Source: Hydrogenispora ethanolica (GTDB taxonomy: Bacteria; Bacillota; UBA4882; UBA8346). Taken from it: DNA of 64,000 bases. Of this stretch, positions 28,992 to 38,264 are shown piece after piece (within the stretch, counting starts at the first letter, position 1; the number at the start of each line of letters is the position of its first letter). The position numbers and the translations under genes were made by a program. The stretch is taken from NCBI RefSeq assembly GCF_004340685.1, contig NZ_SLUN01000029.1, forward strand, positions 1 through 64,000. Reading direction: 5' to 3'. Under the pieces are notes generated by a model, which did no database searches, was not told the DNA's origin, and saw only the letters and a program-made list of their open reading frames with translations.

Positions 28992-30593
28992 ATGTGGTCC
29001 TATATCGTAGTAGATGATGAACCGTTAATCCGCCGCGGGATTATTCAAAAAATCAAAGCCACCCCTCTAGCACTGCAGCTGGCCGGCGAAGCGGCGGATG
29101 GCGAGGAAGCCCTCCAATTGCTGCAGAAGGCGGACCCCGAAATTATTCTGCTGGATATGAAACTGCCGGTCCTGGACGGCAAAAGGCTGCTTAAAATCAT
29201 CCACGACAGTCATCCCGGGAAGAAAGTCATTATCATCAGCGGCTTTTCGGACTTTGAGTACACCCAGTGCGCCATCGAAAACAACGTTGTGGGCTATCTG
29301 CTCAAACCGTTCAACCGCGACGAGATCAAACAACTGCTGGAAAAGGCCATCCGCCTGATCGAGCAGGAGCAGGCCAAACAAGCCAAGTTACACAGCATGA
29401 TTCAGGAAAAAGAGGAATATCAGAAGAACCTGGATATACAGCAGTTGGTTCAAGCCATCACCAATCCCTTCAGCGCGATCATGGCCGCTCCCGGCGGCAA
29501 CCGGCTGTTGGGCAGACTCAGAAAGAACGGCCGGTTTCTGATGGTCGCCATTGTTTCCGAAAGCCCGATGCTCAAAACCGAACTGGCGGCCTTCCTGCAA
29601 CAGCAGGATCATGAACAACGTTGTCTGCACATCCCGGTGCTAATCTATCCCCATGAGCACTTGCTGCTGGTCTTCTGGGACAATACTCCCGAAACTGCCC
29701 TCCATGCGCCGAACGGGATCATCGCCCGGCTTTTTCAAACGCTCTGCGCCCAAGCCGCACCCGAAACGCAACTGTATTTTTGTCTCAGCGGCGTTAAAGA
29801 GCGCTTGGACCAACTGCACGAGGCATACCTGGAATGCCGCCAGATCCTGGACTCCCGCAAACTGCAGGCCCAAAAGGAACTGCTCATTTTCTGCCGCGAT
29901 TCCTCCCCTTTGACCCCGTTTCATTGGGACGACGAGGACTACCTCCTCTTTTTCATCGAATCCGGCAACCCGCGACAGGTAATCAAGTATATCACCGATC
30001 TGTTCGGGATGTTGGCGAAAGATCCGGACCTGACCTATCAAAACGTCAAGGAAATTTGCAACTCACTATTGAGTCATATCCTGAGCCTAATCAAAAATCA
30101 AGCCATTCCCATGGATGCCGAAATCTTCTTCGACATTCATCAGGCTTCTTCCGGCCTGATTGAACTTGGCCAACTGCGGGATTTGTTTCTGGGGAATTGT
30201 CTGCGGATCACAGCGGGGTTCCAGCAAAAGAATTACTACGCATCTCATAGCCTGGTCGATAATATCCAAAAATATGTTCAAGGGAATTACGCCAAGGCCT
30301 TGAGCCTTCAAAAAATTGCGACGCTGTTTTTTGTCAATCCCAGTTATTGCAGCTACATTTTCAAGGAAAAGACCGGCGAGAATTTGTCCGATTACATTAA
30401 TCAAGTACGCATCGAAAATGCCAAGATCATCCTCAAAACCACGCTTTTCAATATCACCAAGGTCTCCAAAGCGGTCGGATACAACAACGCCAGTTATTTC
30501 TTCCGAATCTTTAAAAACTATACCGGTTTGACGCCCTGGGAATACAAGCGTTCGGTTCAACAGGCCGACCCTTCGTCGAAACAGCGAATTTGA
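28992..30593 (+). CDS. Response regulator with AraC-type DNA-binding domain, YesN type
   Basis: The 533-residue protein has a receiver domain (YIVVDDEPLIRRG; phospho-acceptor Asp in IILLDMKLPVLDG; LLKPF), a long central region, and a C-terminal AraC helix-turn-helix pair (KIATLFFVNPSYCSYIFKEK and VSKAVGYNNASYFFRIFKNY). With the upstream kinase it forms a YesM/YesN-like system, which in Bacillota usually activates polysaccharide uptake operons. The ATG at 28992 is preceded by GGAGGAAGG, so the seven-codon longer frame is rejected. The likely target is the divergent importer-glycosidase operon. Confidence 0.92.
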   Translation: MWSYIVVDDEPLIRRGIIQKIKATPLALQLAGEAADGEEALQLLQKADPEIILLDMKLPVLDGKRLLKIIHDSHPGKKVIIISGFSDFEYTQCAIENNVVGYLLKPFNRDEIKQLLEKAIRLIEQEQAKQAKLHSMIQEKEEYQKNLDIQQLVQAITNPFSAIMAAPGGNRLLGRLRKNGRFLMVAIVSESPMLKTELAAFLQQQDHEQRCLHIPVLIYPHEHLLLVFWDNTPETALHAPNGIIARLFQTLCAQAAPETQLYFCLSGVKERLDQLHEAYLECRQILDSRKLQAQKELLIFCRDSSPLTPFHWDDEDYLLFFIESGNPRQVIKYITDLFGMLAKDPDLTYQNVKEICNSLLSHILSLIKNQAIPMDAEIFFDIHQASSGLIELGQLRDLFLGNCLRITAGFQQKNYYASHSLVDNIQKYVQGNYAKALSLQKIATLFFVNPSYCSYIFKEKTGENLSDYINQVRIENAKIILKTTLFNITKVSKAVGYNNASYFFRIFKNYTGLTPWEYKRSVQQADPSSKQRI

Positions 30594-30794
30594 GCCGTCA
30601 TCTTGAACCAACTCACCCTTAAAGTATCGGAGCGTCGCAAACGAGCCGCATTCGAAATGAAATAGCCCGCAGGGGGCATATGGGTCCCAATCCCATCGTA
30701 TCTATCGGCCGTTAGACAAAAAAAACCGTAATCGCGGGTTTCTTTCATCCAAGGCCTCGGATTTGTTATCCTGTTATCAAAGCGGTGTAAAGAC

Positions 30795-32310
30795 TCCGCA
30801 AAACGATTTCACATCCTCAATCCCACAAAATCCGGCACGACGCCGGATGCGCGGAATTGATACAAGGATGTATCACCTGACGTCGCCCCCGAAGCATTCT
30901 CAAGCAACGCCGCCACGGACGGTAATTCCTTCCATGAGGGACCCGCGACTCGGAGGAGCGGGATTGGGGGTCAAGGGGGCACTCGCCCCTTGCGGCGGGG
31001 GTACCGGCCTAGGGGGTTTGCCGCCAAACTCCCTGGCCGACCTTGGCACAGGATATAAGTTGGATAAGCGATTTTTTCCAACTCGCTCTACAAAAAGTTT
31101 TCACTGTATCCTCTCAATATTCGACCCCCAAATCTGGCACGAAGCCGGACGCGCGGAATTGATACACGGACGTATCACCTGACGCGCCGTCGGAGCATCC
31201 CCAAGCAACGCCGCCACGGACGGCAATTCCTTCCATGAGGGACCCGCGACTCGGAGGAGCGGGATTGGGGGTCAAGGGGCACTCGCCCCTTGCGGCGGGA
31301 GTACCGGCCTAGGGGGTTTGCCGTCAAACCCCCTGGCCGACCTTGGCACAGGATTTAAGTTGGATGGACGGTTTTTCAACCATCTGAATAAACCCGTCTG
31401 CAAAAAGATTTTACTGTATCCCGCAGTATTCGACCCACGAAGTCCGGCACGAAGCCGGACGCGCGGAATCGATACAGGGACGTATCACCTGACGTTGCCC
31501 CCGAAGCATCCTCAAGCAACGCCGCCACGGACGGCAATTCCTTAAAATAAGGGACCCGCGACTCGGAGGAGCGGGATTGGGGGTCAAGGGGGCACTCGCC
31601 CCTTGCGGCGGGGGTACCGGCCTAGGGGGTTTGCCGCCAAACCCCCTGGCCGATCTTAGCACAGGATATAAGTTGGATAAGCGATTTTTTCCAACTCGCT
31701 CTACAAAAAGTTTTCACTGTATCCTCTCAATATTCGACCCCCAAATCCGGCACGAAGCCGGACGCGGAATCGATACACGGACGTATCACCTGACGTCGCC
31801 GTCGGAGCATCCCCAAGCAACGCCGCCACGGACGGCAATTCCTTCCATGAGGGACCCGCGACTCGGAGGAACGGGATTGGGGGTCAAGGGGGCACTCGCC
31901 CCTTGCGGCGGGGGTACCGGCCTAGGGGGTTTGCCACCAGACTCCCTGGCCGATCTTAGCACAGGATATAAGTTGGATAAGCGATTTTTTCCAACTCGCT
32001 CTACAAAAAGTTTTCACTGTATCCTCTCAATATTCGACCCCCAAATCCGGCACGAAGCCGGACGCGCGGAATTGATACACGGACGTATCACCTGACGTCG
32101 CCGTCGGAGCATCCCCAAGCAACGCCGCCACGGACGGCAATTCCTTCCATGAGGGACCCGCGACTCGGAGGAGCGGGATTGGGGGTCAAGGGGGCACTCG
32201 CCCCTTGCGGCGGGGGTACCGGCCTAGGGGGTTTGCCGCCAAACTCCCTGGCCGATCTTAGCACAGGATATAAGTTGGATAGACAATTTTTCTCAACCGT
32301 CTAAACTAAT
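30795..32310. repeat. Five tandem copies of a roughly 300-bp repeat
   Basis: A unit of 300-310 bases occurs five times head to tail; the hairpin TCCGGCACGAAGCCGGA begins near 30831, 31133, 31443, 31746 and 32046, with small changes in some copies. Each unit also contains TGATAC/GTATCA and AGTTGGA/TCCAACT inverted repeats and a G-rich stretch GGGATTGGGGGTCAAGGG. The last three copies are the most alike. Open frames inside it (rich in Gly and Pro) are artefacts of the repeat. The 200 bases before the array, after the response-regulator stop, hold no visible gene. Confidence 0.9.
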
Positions 32311-32349
32311 AAAATGGTAATTTAAATTCCGCCAGGTTCCTCCACTAAT

Positions 32350-33018
32350 TTAACTCGGTAAAACACCCGTCTCCAATGCGATTTTGACCGTCTCCTGAAA
32401 ACATTCCGCAATGGTTAATGACATCACCGGTAATTTTTTATCATAGCGCAGACTGGTAATGGCTTGGCAAGCTTCAATCAGATCGTTTGAAGGATTCGTT
32501 TGAAGATAGGGTGCAAACAACGCTACTTTTGGCGCCAGCGGATTTTGTTGTTTGGATAGACAAAAAGCATAAAGATAGGCAAACTTGCTATATAAGGCTA
32601 AAAACGTGAAGAAGTAGTCTTCCTCCCGATATTTTTGGGCTTCCAGCATCTCACGAGCATAGGAGCCGAATTGTTTCAGACATCCAAACACCATTTCCTC
32701 CGCTTCCCGCCAATTCCCCACTTCAATGAGAGTAAGTGCTTTCTCCCGCGTTTCCGAAGTGAATGAAAGATCCAGTAACCGCTCATCCTCTTGGGCCTGG
32801 GTCACATCCGTTGCAACAGCGGATTCCGCTTGCGCTTCCGCTAACGGACTCCAGGTCGCTTCGTCTTCAACGTTGGGATTGAACTCCGGTTTTGAATTTT
32901 CACCCCGGTCGCCTTTGGTTACGACATCCTTCAAAGATTGATATAGCGGCGAAGCGAGTAATCTGATCATATTCCATACCCTTTTCACCGGATCAATCGA
33001 AGTATAGTGTTTCCGCAT
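32350..33018 (-). CDS. Hypothetical protein inside the repeat island
   Basis: The predicted 222-residue protein (MRKHYTSIDPVKRVWNMI) has an acidic, low-complexity stretch near residues 45-80 (NPNVEDEATWSPLAEAQAE) and a helical C-terminal part (ALTLIEVGNWREAEEMVFG, FFTFLALYSKFAYLYAF) that resembles TPR-like helices without a clear family match. A GTG 12 codons upstream is an alternative start; the ATG has AAGGA ten bases before it. It is flanked on both sides by repeats and has no functional neighbour. It may be a lineage-specific or transferred gene. Confidence 0.55.
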   Translation of the reverse strand: MRKHYTSIDPVKRVWNMIRLLASPLYQSLKDVVTKGDRGENSKPEFNPNVEDEATWSPLAEAQAESAVATDVTQAQEDERLLDLSFTSETREKALTLIEVGNWREAEEMVFGCLKQFGSYAREMLEAQKYREEDYFFTFLALYSKFAYLYAFCLSKQQNPLAPKVALFAPYLQTNPSNDLIEACQAITSLRYDKKLPVMSLTIAECFQETVKIALETGVLPS

Positions 33019-33117
33019 CCCATCCACATCCTTGTTGGTTTCACAATTCGTCACCGAACAGCTAAAACCCTTCCATGATGATTATCGGTAATGCTCATAA
33101 AAATTTCATCAAAAAAT

Positions 33118-33165
33118 AACATGAGACTCGCAGCCCGGAGGAGCGGGATGGGGGGTCAAGGGCAA
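33118..33165. repeat. Partial copy of the 300-bp repeat
   Basis: The segment ACTCGCAGCCCGGAGGAG followed by GCGGGATGGGGGGTCAAGGG matches the middle of the tandem unit at 30795-32310 and then diverges. It is a solitary fragment upstream of the orphan gene. Confidence 0.7.
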
Positions 33166-33230
33166 ATTGACTTTTGGTAATATGAATATAAAGGGAGAGG
33201 GTCTATGACCCCCTCCGGTTTGAGGACCTT

Positions 33231-33265
33231 GGAGAACAGCCGTGCTGGGCTGTTTTCCGCTTTTT
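33231..33265 (+). terminator. Plus-strand intrinsic terminator with no visible gene before it
   Basis: GGAGAACAGCC and GGCTGTTTTCC form an 11-base stem with one wobble pair, followed by GCTTTTTAGG. No coding gene precedes it on the plus strand, so it may end a small RNA or be the trace of a lost gene. Bases 33266-33535 show nothing I can identify. Confidence 0.55.
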
Positions 33266-33539
33266 AGGCCAGATTTTCCGGCCGGTTATGAACAAACCCA
33301 AAAGGGTTGACAGCACCTCCAGAATTTGAGCGTTTGAAACAATCACCTCGATATAAGTAAGCCGAAAAAAAGGAACGGGCTCACGGATTCATATTTTACT
33401 TCTCCCCAGGTTCCCGTCTTCCATCTCCGTGAATCCCAGAACTGATTGGATTGGTATTTCTCCATCCCGGCCTCCCTAATATATCAGTCGTTCTCCCCCC
33501 GTGTAAGGTATGGTCTTTGGTCCAACTAGGATATTCTTC

Positions 33540-33700
33540 ATCCTTGTAAGGGATGCTATGATCCGTGTTAGGGACGCTTCGATCCTTTCAAGGGATCTTG
33601 CGATCCTTGTAAGGGATGCCATGATCCGTGTCAGGGATGGTCTTCATCCTTGTAAGGGATCTCATGATCCTTTCAGAGGATCCTTCGATCCTTTCTTCCC
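33540..33700. repeat. Degenerate 21-bp tandem array 2a
   Basis: About seven units with 21-base spacing (one of 22), each starting ATCC and centred on a dyad such as ATCCTTGTAAGGGAT. Conceptual translation gives repeating seven-residue blocks ending in VRD or SRD, with no credible start. It is directly followed by a second array with a different consensus. Confidence 0.8.
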
Positions 33701-33722
33701 GAAAGATCATCCTAGATACCCG

Positions 33723-33875
33723 AAGGCTCCGGGAAGCTTCCCCAAGGTTCCGGGATAAAGGACCAAGGCTCGGGGAAGCAGGACCAATCCTTCGGGAAAG
33801 AAGACGAATCCTCCGGGAAGCATCGACAAAGCTTCGGGAAGCTTCCCCGGAGTTCAGGGAAGCTTCCGCAAGCGT
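33723..33875. repeat. Degenerate 21-bp tandem array 2b
   Basis: Seven units with exact 21-base spacing and the core CCGGGAAGCTTCCCC, which is self-complementary in GGGAAGCTTCCC. Units vary by substitutions, not by length. It follows array 2a after about 22 bases. Confidence 0.8.
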
Positions 33876-33984
33876 CATCCTAATTGTCATGAAACGATAT
33901 TGCTTTCCTTTCGAACCTTCAAAACCCCTTATCTCTTTCATCCTGGCTTTCGCTCATTGCTACAAAAGGATTTGATTATTCCGC

Positions 33985-34115
33985 AATACTTGACCCCACC
34001 CAAGTCCGGCACGAAGCCGGACGCGCGGAATTGATACAGGGACGCATCACCTGACGTCGCCGGCGCAGCATTCGCAAGCAACGCCGCCACGGACGGCAAT
34101 TCCAAAAAGCGACCC
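33985..34115. repeat. Partial copy of the 300-bp repeat near araH
   Basis: The first 120 or so bases of the tandem unit recur here, including the hairpin at TCCGGCACGAAGCCGGA and the segment GCCGCCACGGACGGCAATTCC, then the match ends. It is outside the main array and about 40 bases before the araH terminator. Confidence 0.85.
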
Positions 34116-34153
34116 GGGAGCGGGAAGGGGTCCAGGAGCCCAAATGAACTGAG

Positions 34154-34197
34154 GAAAAAAACAAGTCCCGTTCGATAGTTCGATTCTAACGGGACTT
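34154..34197 (-). terminator. Intrinsic terminator of the araFGH operon
   Basis: On the minus strand AAGTCCCGTT and AACGGGACTT form a perfect 10-base stem followed by GTTTTTTT, 25 bases after the araH stop. Confidence 0.92.
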
Positions 34198-34222
34198 CAG
34201 CAACTTCTATCACTGTAAAAAA

Positions 34223-35209
34223 TTAACCTTGTTTTTGTTTTATCTGATCAAACAAAACCGCCAACAGCAGGATGATTCCGCGGACCACATATTGGTAGAA
34301 AGTCGGAATATTCAAAAGATTCATGGCGTTTTGGACAGTGCCCATGATAATTACGCCGACAATCACGCCCAGCATGGTGCCGACGCCGCCGGAGAGGGAA
34401 ACGCCGCCCAGAACGCATGCGGAAATGACATCCAATGAGAAACCGACTGAAGAGTTTGGTTGGCCGCTGGTCATCCGCGATGCCAAAACCACCCCGGCCA
34501 ATCCCGAAATGAAGCCTTGGATTGTAAAAATGAAAATTTTGATGAAATCCACATTGAGGCCGGCGAGCCGGGCGGCTTCCCTGTTTCCGCCGATGGCCAT
34601 GGTGTTCCGGCCGTAAGTGGTCCGGTTAAGCAAGGTACTGAAAACGATAAAGCAAAAAATCATAATCCATACCGGAATCGGAATTCCCAGGAAGTTGTTG
34701 TTGCCAAGGATGTAAAACTGCGGCTTTAAAATACCCACAGCAACGCCTCCGGAAATAATGAAACCGAGTCCCCGGACCACCTGGCTCATGGCCAGGGTGG
34801 TGATTAAAGCGTTAATTTTTAGTTTGGCAATGATGACGCCGTTTACCAAACCGACGATGCCGCCGGACAGGATTCCCCCCAGTATCCCAAGCCACACACT
34901 ACCGGTATTACGAATCACCACTGCGGCGATGACCCCTGAAGTCGCTACGATGTTCTCGACTGAAAGATCAAAATCTCCCGAAGCCAGGCAGAACAGCATG
35001 GTACAGGCGACAATACCGACGGTTGAGATGGCAAGCGACAGGCCGACCATATTCTCCCAACTGAAGAAATAAGGAACCGTCAGAGACAAAATGACAAACA
35101 TAATCAAGTAAATAATCAAGATGCTGGCGTGATCCCAGATTCGTTTATACAAGGGTTTAGTAACGGCTTTCGTGGCGGGGGCAAGAGTAGTGCTGCTCAT
35201 CAGATTCAC
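34223..35209 (-). CDS. araH: L-arabinose ABC transporter permease AraH
   Basis: This 328-residue protein has eight to ten hydrophobic segments and the RbsC/AraH family landmarks: GGILSGGIVGLVNGVIIAKLKINALITTLAM and ACVLGGVSLSGGVGTMLGVIVG. It forms the channel of a CUT2 monosaccharide importer. The assignment to arabinose comes from the adjacent araG and from araF, which closely resembles the enterobacterial AraF. A palindromic composite repeat separates araG from araH; a strong terminator follows. Confidence 0.9.
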   Translation of the reverse strand: MNLMSSTTLAPATKAVTKPLYKRIWDHASILIIYLIMFVILSLTVPYFFSWENMVGLSLAISTVGIVACTMLFCLASGDFDLSVENIVATSGVIAAVVIRNTGSVWLGILGGILSGGIVGLVNGVIIAKLKINALITTLAMSQVVRGLGFIISGGVAVGILKPQFYILGNNNFLGIPIPVWIMIFCFIVFSTLLNRTTYGRNTMAIGGNREAARLAGLNVDFIKIFIFTIQGFISGLAGVVLASRMTSGQPNSSVGFSLDVISACVLGGVSLSGGVGTMLGVIVGVIIMGTVQNAMNLLNIPTFYQYVVRGIILLLAVLFDQIKQKQG

Positions 35210-35220
35210 TCCTTTTTAGG

Positions 35221-35435
35221 CTATATAAGTTGAATTAAATTTCTATGATGCATCGATGCATCATGTCCCGTAAGCCTTCCATGATGGATAAATCAAGGAA
35301 TTTAATTCAATTTATTACCGCAGTAATAGGATGAAATAAATTCCATTTTGCATTCGGCCTTCTATGCAAACGGCTTTGTTAAATGTCGTCTGCATTAGGA
35401 ATGCAAATCTTAATAAGAATTTTATTGCATCCTAT
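35221..35435. repeat. Palindromic composite repeat, copy D (complete)
   Basis: Both hairpins and the mini-palindrome ATTACCGCAGTAAT are present, with an insertion of about 30 bases in the P2 loop. It fills nearly the whole araG-araH gap, and its minus-strand beginning encodes the last four codons and the stop codon of araG (YRMQ and TAA). Confidence 0.88.
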
Positions 35436-36942
35436 ATATCGATGTTTTATTTTCAACGACCGGTAGTGCCAGCCGTAACACCTTCTCCTCAGTTGCTTCA
35501 TCATGAGTTAAAGACGCTTGCAGTTTTCCCTGCCGCATAACGATGATCCGATCCGAAATACCAAGAATCTCCGGAAGCTCGCTGGATACAATCAGAACAC
35601 CGATGCCTTCCGCTGCCAATTTCGATATAATCCCGTAAATCTCCGCTTTTGCTCCGACATCAATTCCACGGGTTGGTTCATCGAATAGAACCACTTTTAC
35701 TTTTTCCGATAACCAACGGGCTAAAACGACCTTCTGCTGGTTCCCTCCGGATAAATCCCGGACCAGCTTATCAATGGATGGAGTTTTAATATTGAATTGC
35801 TCGACAAAATGCTCAGCGTTTTCAATATCGCGTTTTTCAGGAATAAAACCCATCTTCGCCGTTAATCTGCGTACGCTGATATTGATATTTTCCCGCACCG
35901 AACGGATCGGAATAATGCCTTCTTTTTTGCGATCTTCCGGGCAAAAAACGATGCCATGATGGATGGCATGACTCGGTTTGGTAATCCTTACTTCTCTGCC
36001 GAAGACCTTGATTTTCCCCATTTTTGCTTTCGTGGCGCCGTAAATCAATTTAAGCAATTCGGTTCGGCCGGCGCCGACCAGTCCAAAAATGCCTACCACT
36101 TCTCCTTGGTTTACCGTTAAAGTAGCAGGTTCAGCCAGCCCATAGCCCATTAAGTTTTCAACTTCCAAAGCCGCTTCACCATGGGGATGGCGGACATAAT
36201 GATAGACATCATGAATGGAACGGCCGACCATCTTTGTTACGAGCTGATCCTGAGTTAATTTGGACATATCGGTGAATGTCTCAATATGTTTACCGTCGCG
36301 GAACACTGTAACCGCATTACAAATTGCAAAGATTTCTGACAAGCGGTGCGAAACATATAGTATTACCTTCCCTTGACGTTTCAGTTCAGCGATAATCGCA
36401 AATAATTTTTGCACTTCACGGTCGGAAAGGCTGCTGGTCGGCTCATCGAAGGCAATGACCTTGGCCTTTCGCGCCAGGGCTTTGGCAATCTCAATCATTT
36501 GCCGTTCGGCAATGGAAAGATTGCCAATCTTGCAATCGGGATCAATAGCTTCTTCGAGCGTTTTTAGCATCTCCAGCGTATTTTCCCGTAAAGCCTTCTT
36601 GCCGAGCCAACCCATTTTCGCAGGCATATGACCTAAAAACAAATTTTCGGCTACCGTCATGTCCGGTACCAGATTGAGTTCCTGATAAATAATCGCTACC
36701 CCTGCATGAAGCGCATCGCTGGTATTTGAAAAATGCTGCGCCACTCCGCCCAGGGAAATATGTCCGCCGTCCGGCCGGTACAAGCCGCTCAAAATCTTTA
36801 ATAAGGTGGATTTTCCGGCGCCATTTTCGCCGACTAAGGCGTGAACGCTTCCTTCGTCCGCCTCGAATGTTACGCCATCCAAAGCTTTGACCCCGGGAAA
36901 CTGCTTGGAAATGTTTTCAAACCGCAGATAACCGCTTTGCAT
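35422..36942 (-). CDS. araG: L-arabinose ABC transporter ATP-binding protein AraG
   Basis: This 506-residue protein has two ABC modules. The first has GENGAGKSTLLKIL and the signature-region variant LSIAERQMIEIAKAL; the second has GLVGAGRTELLKLIYG, LSGGNQQKVVLARWLSE and DEPTRGIDVGAK. This two-module layout with a degenerate second Walker A is typical of CUT2 ATPases. Agreement with enterobacterial AraG is high by eye (FPGVKAL, GAGRxEL, CPEDRKxEGIIP). The last residues and stop are supplied by an adjoining palindromic repeat. The start has GAGGTGAGG. Confidence 0.94.
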   Translation of the reverse strand: MQSGYLRFENISKQFPGVKALDGVTFEADEGSVHALVGENGAGKSTLLKILSGLYRPDGGHISLGGVAQHFSNTSDALHAGVAIIYQELNLVPDMTVAENLFLGHMPAKMGWLGKKALRENTLEMLKTLEEAIDPDCKIGNLSIAERQMIEIAKALARKAKVIAFDEPTSSLSDREVQKLFAIIAELKRQGKVILYVSHRLSEIFAICNAVTVFRDGKHIETFTDMSKLTQDQLVTKMVGRSIHDVYHYVRHPHGEAALEVENLMGYGLAEPATLTVNQGEVVGIFGLVGAGRTELLKLIYGATKAKMGKIKVFGREVRITKPSHAIHHGIVFCPEDRKKEGIIPIRSVRENINISVRRLTAKMGFIPEKRDIENAEHFVEQFNIKTPSIDKLVRDLSGGNQQKVVLARWLSEKVKVVLFDEPTRGIDVGAKAEIYGIISKLAAEGIGVLIVSSELPEILGISDRIIVMRQGKLQASLTHDEATEEKVLRLALPVVENKTSIYRMQ

Positions 36943-36963
36943 CCTGCCTCACCTCTTTTTTGT

Positions 36964-37079
36964 GATCCGGGGCCGTCTCCAAAAGTGCCTGCATGGCGAA
37001 GATATCGTTCATGCTGTCTCAATGCCGCTACTACTCTCTATCTTTCGCTAACAAAGCGCCTTTGAAGCGGCCCCGGATT
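36964..37079 (-). other. Long-range stem-loop between araF and araG
   Basis: GATCCGGGGCCG and CGGCCCCGGATT pair over 11 of 12 bases and enclose about 90 bases that contain a smaller CAAAG/CTTTG hairpin. There is no T-run on the minus strand, so a role in protecting the araF mRNA or reducing araG read-through is more likely than full termination. Confidence 0.6.
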
Positions 37080-37096
37080 CTTTTACTTCTTTTCAA

Positions 37097-38098
37097 TCAA
37101 TTTGCAATCGAATCGGCGAGCCCGAGGTCAGCCATAACCTTCTTATAAGTCTCGCGAGTCACGATATAACCTGCGGTTAAAGTCAATAACGGCGGTTTCT
37201 TGCCGGTTTTGATCCACCCGTATAGCAGTTTGGTGGTTTCATAGCCATGCCGGTACGGGCTAATGGCGCTGGTGGCGAAGAAACCATTCATACCGGGCTT
37301 TTTAAATTCGCTGATGCCGATACTGGCGCCGATGCCAATCCCGATAATGGTGGTACCGTTAAAGTTACGGCCTTCCATGGCGCGAATGACGCCGATAACC
37401 GATTCTTCATTACCGCCAAACACTAACCAGCGTTTTACCTCCGGATGCTGCGTCAAGGCAACATTCCCGCCTTCCATTGCGCCGGGAACATCCAACGTTT
37501 TATTAACCGCGTCATAAATTTTGGCTGCGGGGAAGCCGGCTTTGATCAAGGCATTTTTGCTCCCGTCGGTGCGTTGCTTGATGGTTTCCAGTTCATCATG
37601 GGTGACGGCCATTGCGGCAGTTTCAGCTGCATTCCAACCGCGTTTTTTCATTTCGACATAGAGAGCTTGCCCGACATCAAAACCAATCTGGGTAGCGGAA
37701 ATTCCCATATAAGGTACGTTGGTCATGGGTTTGCCGTCGGCTCCGACAAAACGATCGTCGACCGTAAATACTTTTAGTTTTTTGGCATTGGCCTTCGCCA
37801 TAATGGCCGGTCCCAAGCGGACGTCGGGAGTACAAATTACAAAGCCCTGCGCTTTTTGGGCCGCTAAATTATCGATCGCCGCCATCACTTTTTCACCGTC
37901 GGAAACACCGATCTTAATCAGTTCAACTTTGTTTTCATCGGCGAACTTCTGGGCGAATTTCCATTCATTTTGAAACCATGACTCTTCCGGTTGCTTGACC
38001 AGAAAACCGATTTTTATTCTGGCCGGAGCCGCAAGAACTGTCATCGAAGCAATGAGCAGCACTCCAACGAAAAGCAATGAAAACCAGGTCTTTTTCAT
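37097..38098 (-). CDS. araF: L-arabinose-binding protein AraF
   Basis: This 333-residue periplasmic-binding-protein type I has a signal peptide (MKKTWFSLLFVGVLLIASMTVLA). Its mature part matches enterobacterial AraF in long stretches, for example KIGFLVKQPEESWFQNEWKF, GFVICTPD, FTVDDRFV, MKKRGWNA and QHPEVKRWLVFGGNE. It should deliver L-arabinose to AraG and AraH. The start at 38098 follows GGGGAGG; the longer frame adds nine residues. There is no lipobox, as for the other binding protein in the window. Confidence 0.94.
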   Translation of the reverse strand: MKKTWFSLLFVGVLLIASMTVLAAPARIKIGFLVKQPEESWFQNEWKFAQKFADENKVELIKIGVSDGEKVMAAIDNLAAQKAQGFVICTPDVRLGPAIMAKANAKKLKVFTVDDRFVGADGKPMTNVPYMGISATQIGFDVGQALYVEMKKRGWNAAETAAMAVTHDELETIKQRTDGSKNALIKAGFPAAKIYDAVNKTLDVPGAMEGGNVALTQHPEVKRWLVFGGNEESVIGVIRAMEGRNFNGTTIIGIGIGASIGISEFKKPGMNGFFATSAISPYRHGYETTKLLYGWIKTGKKPPLLTLTAGYIVTRETYKKVMADLGLADSIAN

Positions 38099-38264
38099 TA
38101 CAAATTCCTCCCCTTTGTTTGTCATTCAAAGCCACCGCTGACTATCGTTCTCCGTTCCCGCTCATTCCCCCTTTCAAGTTATCAAGTAAACTCCTACGTA
38201 GTCATCCTCAAAAGCCGGAACCACTTCCCTTTATAAAAAATGAGAATTTAGTGGTAAAGGCGCG

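Noticed and set aside
30763-32095. Open frames rich in Gly/Pro (for example ALAPCGGGTGLGGLP) across the 300-bp repeats
   Set aside because: They exist only because the repeat lacks stops in that frame; they have no ribosome binding site and change frame between units.
30795-32310. CRISPR-like array
   Set aside because: Units are about 300 bases and repeated in full without variable spacers, and there are no cas genes.
33540-33875. CRISPR array from 21-bp units
   Set aside because: The units are contiguous without spacers, degenerate, and no cas genes are present.
33510-33975. Possible heptad-repeat (coiled-coil) protein
   Set aside because: Both strands give equally long periodic frames and the consensus changes halfway, so periodic DNA explains it better than a gene.
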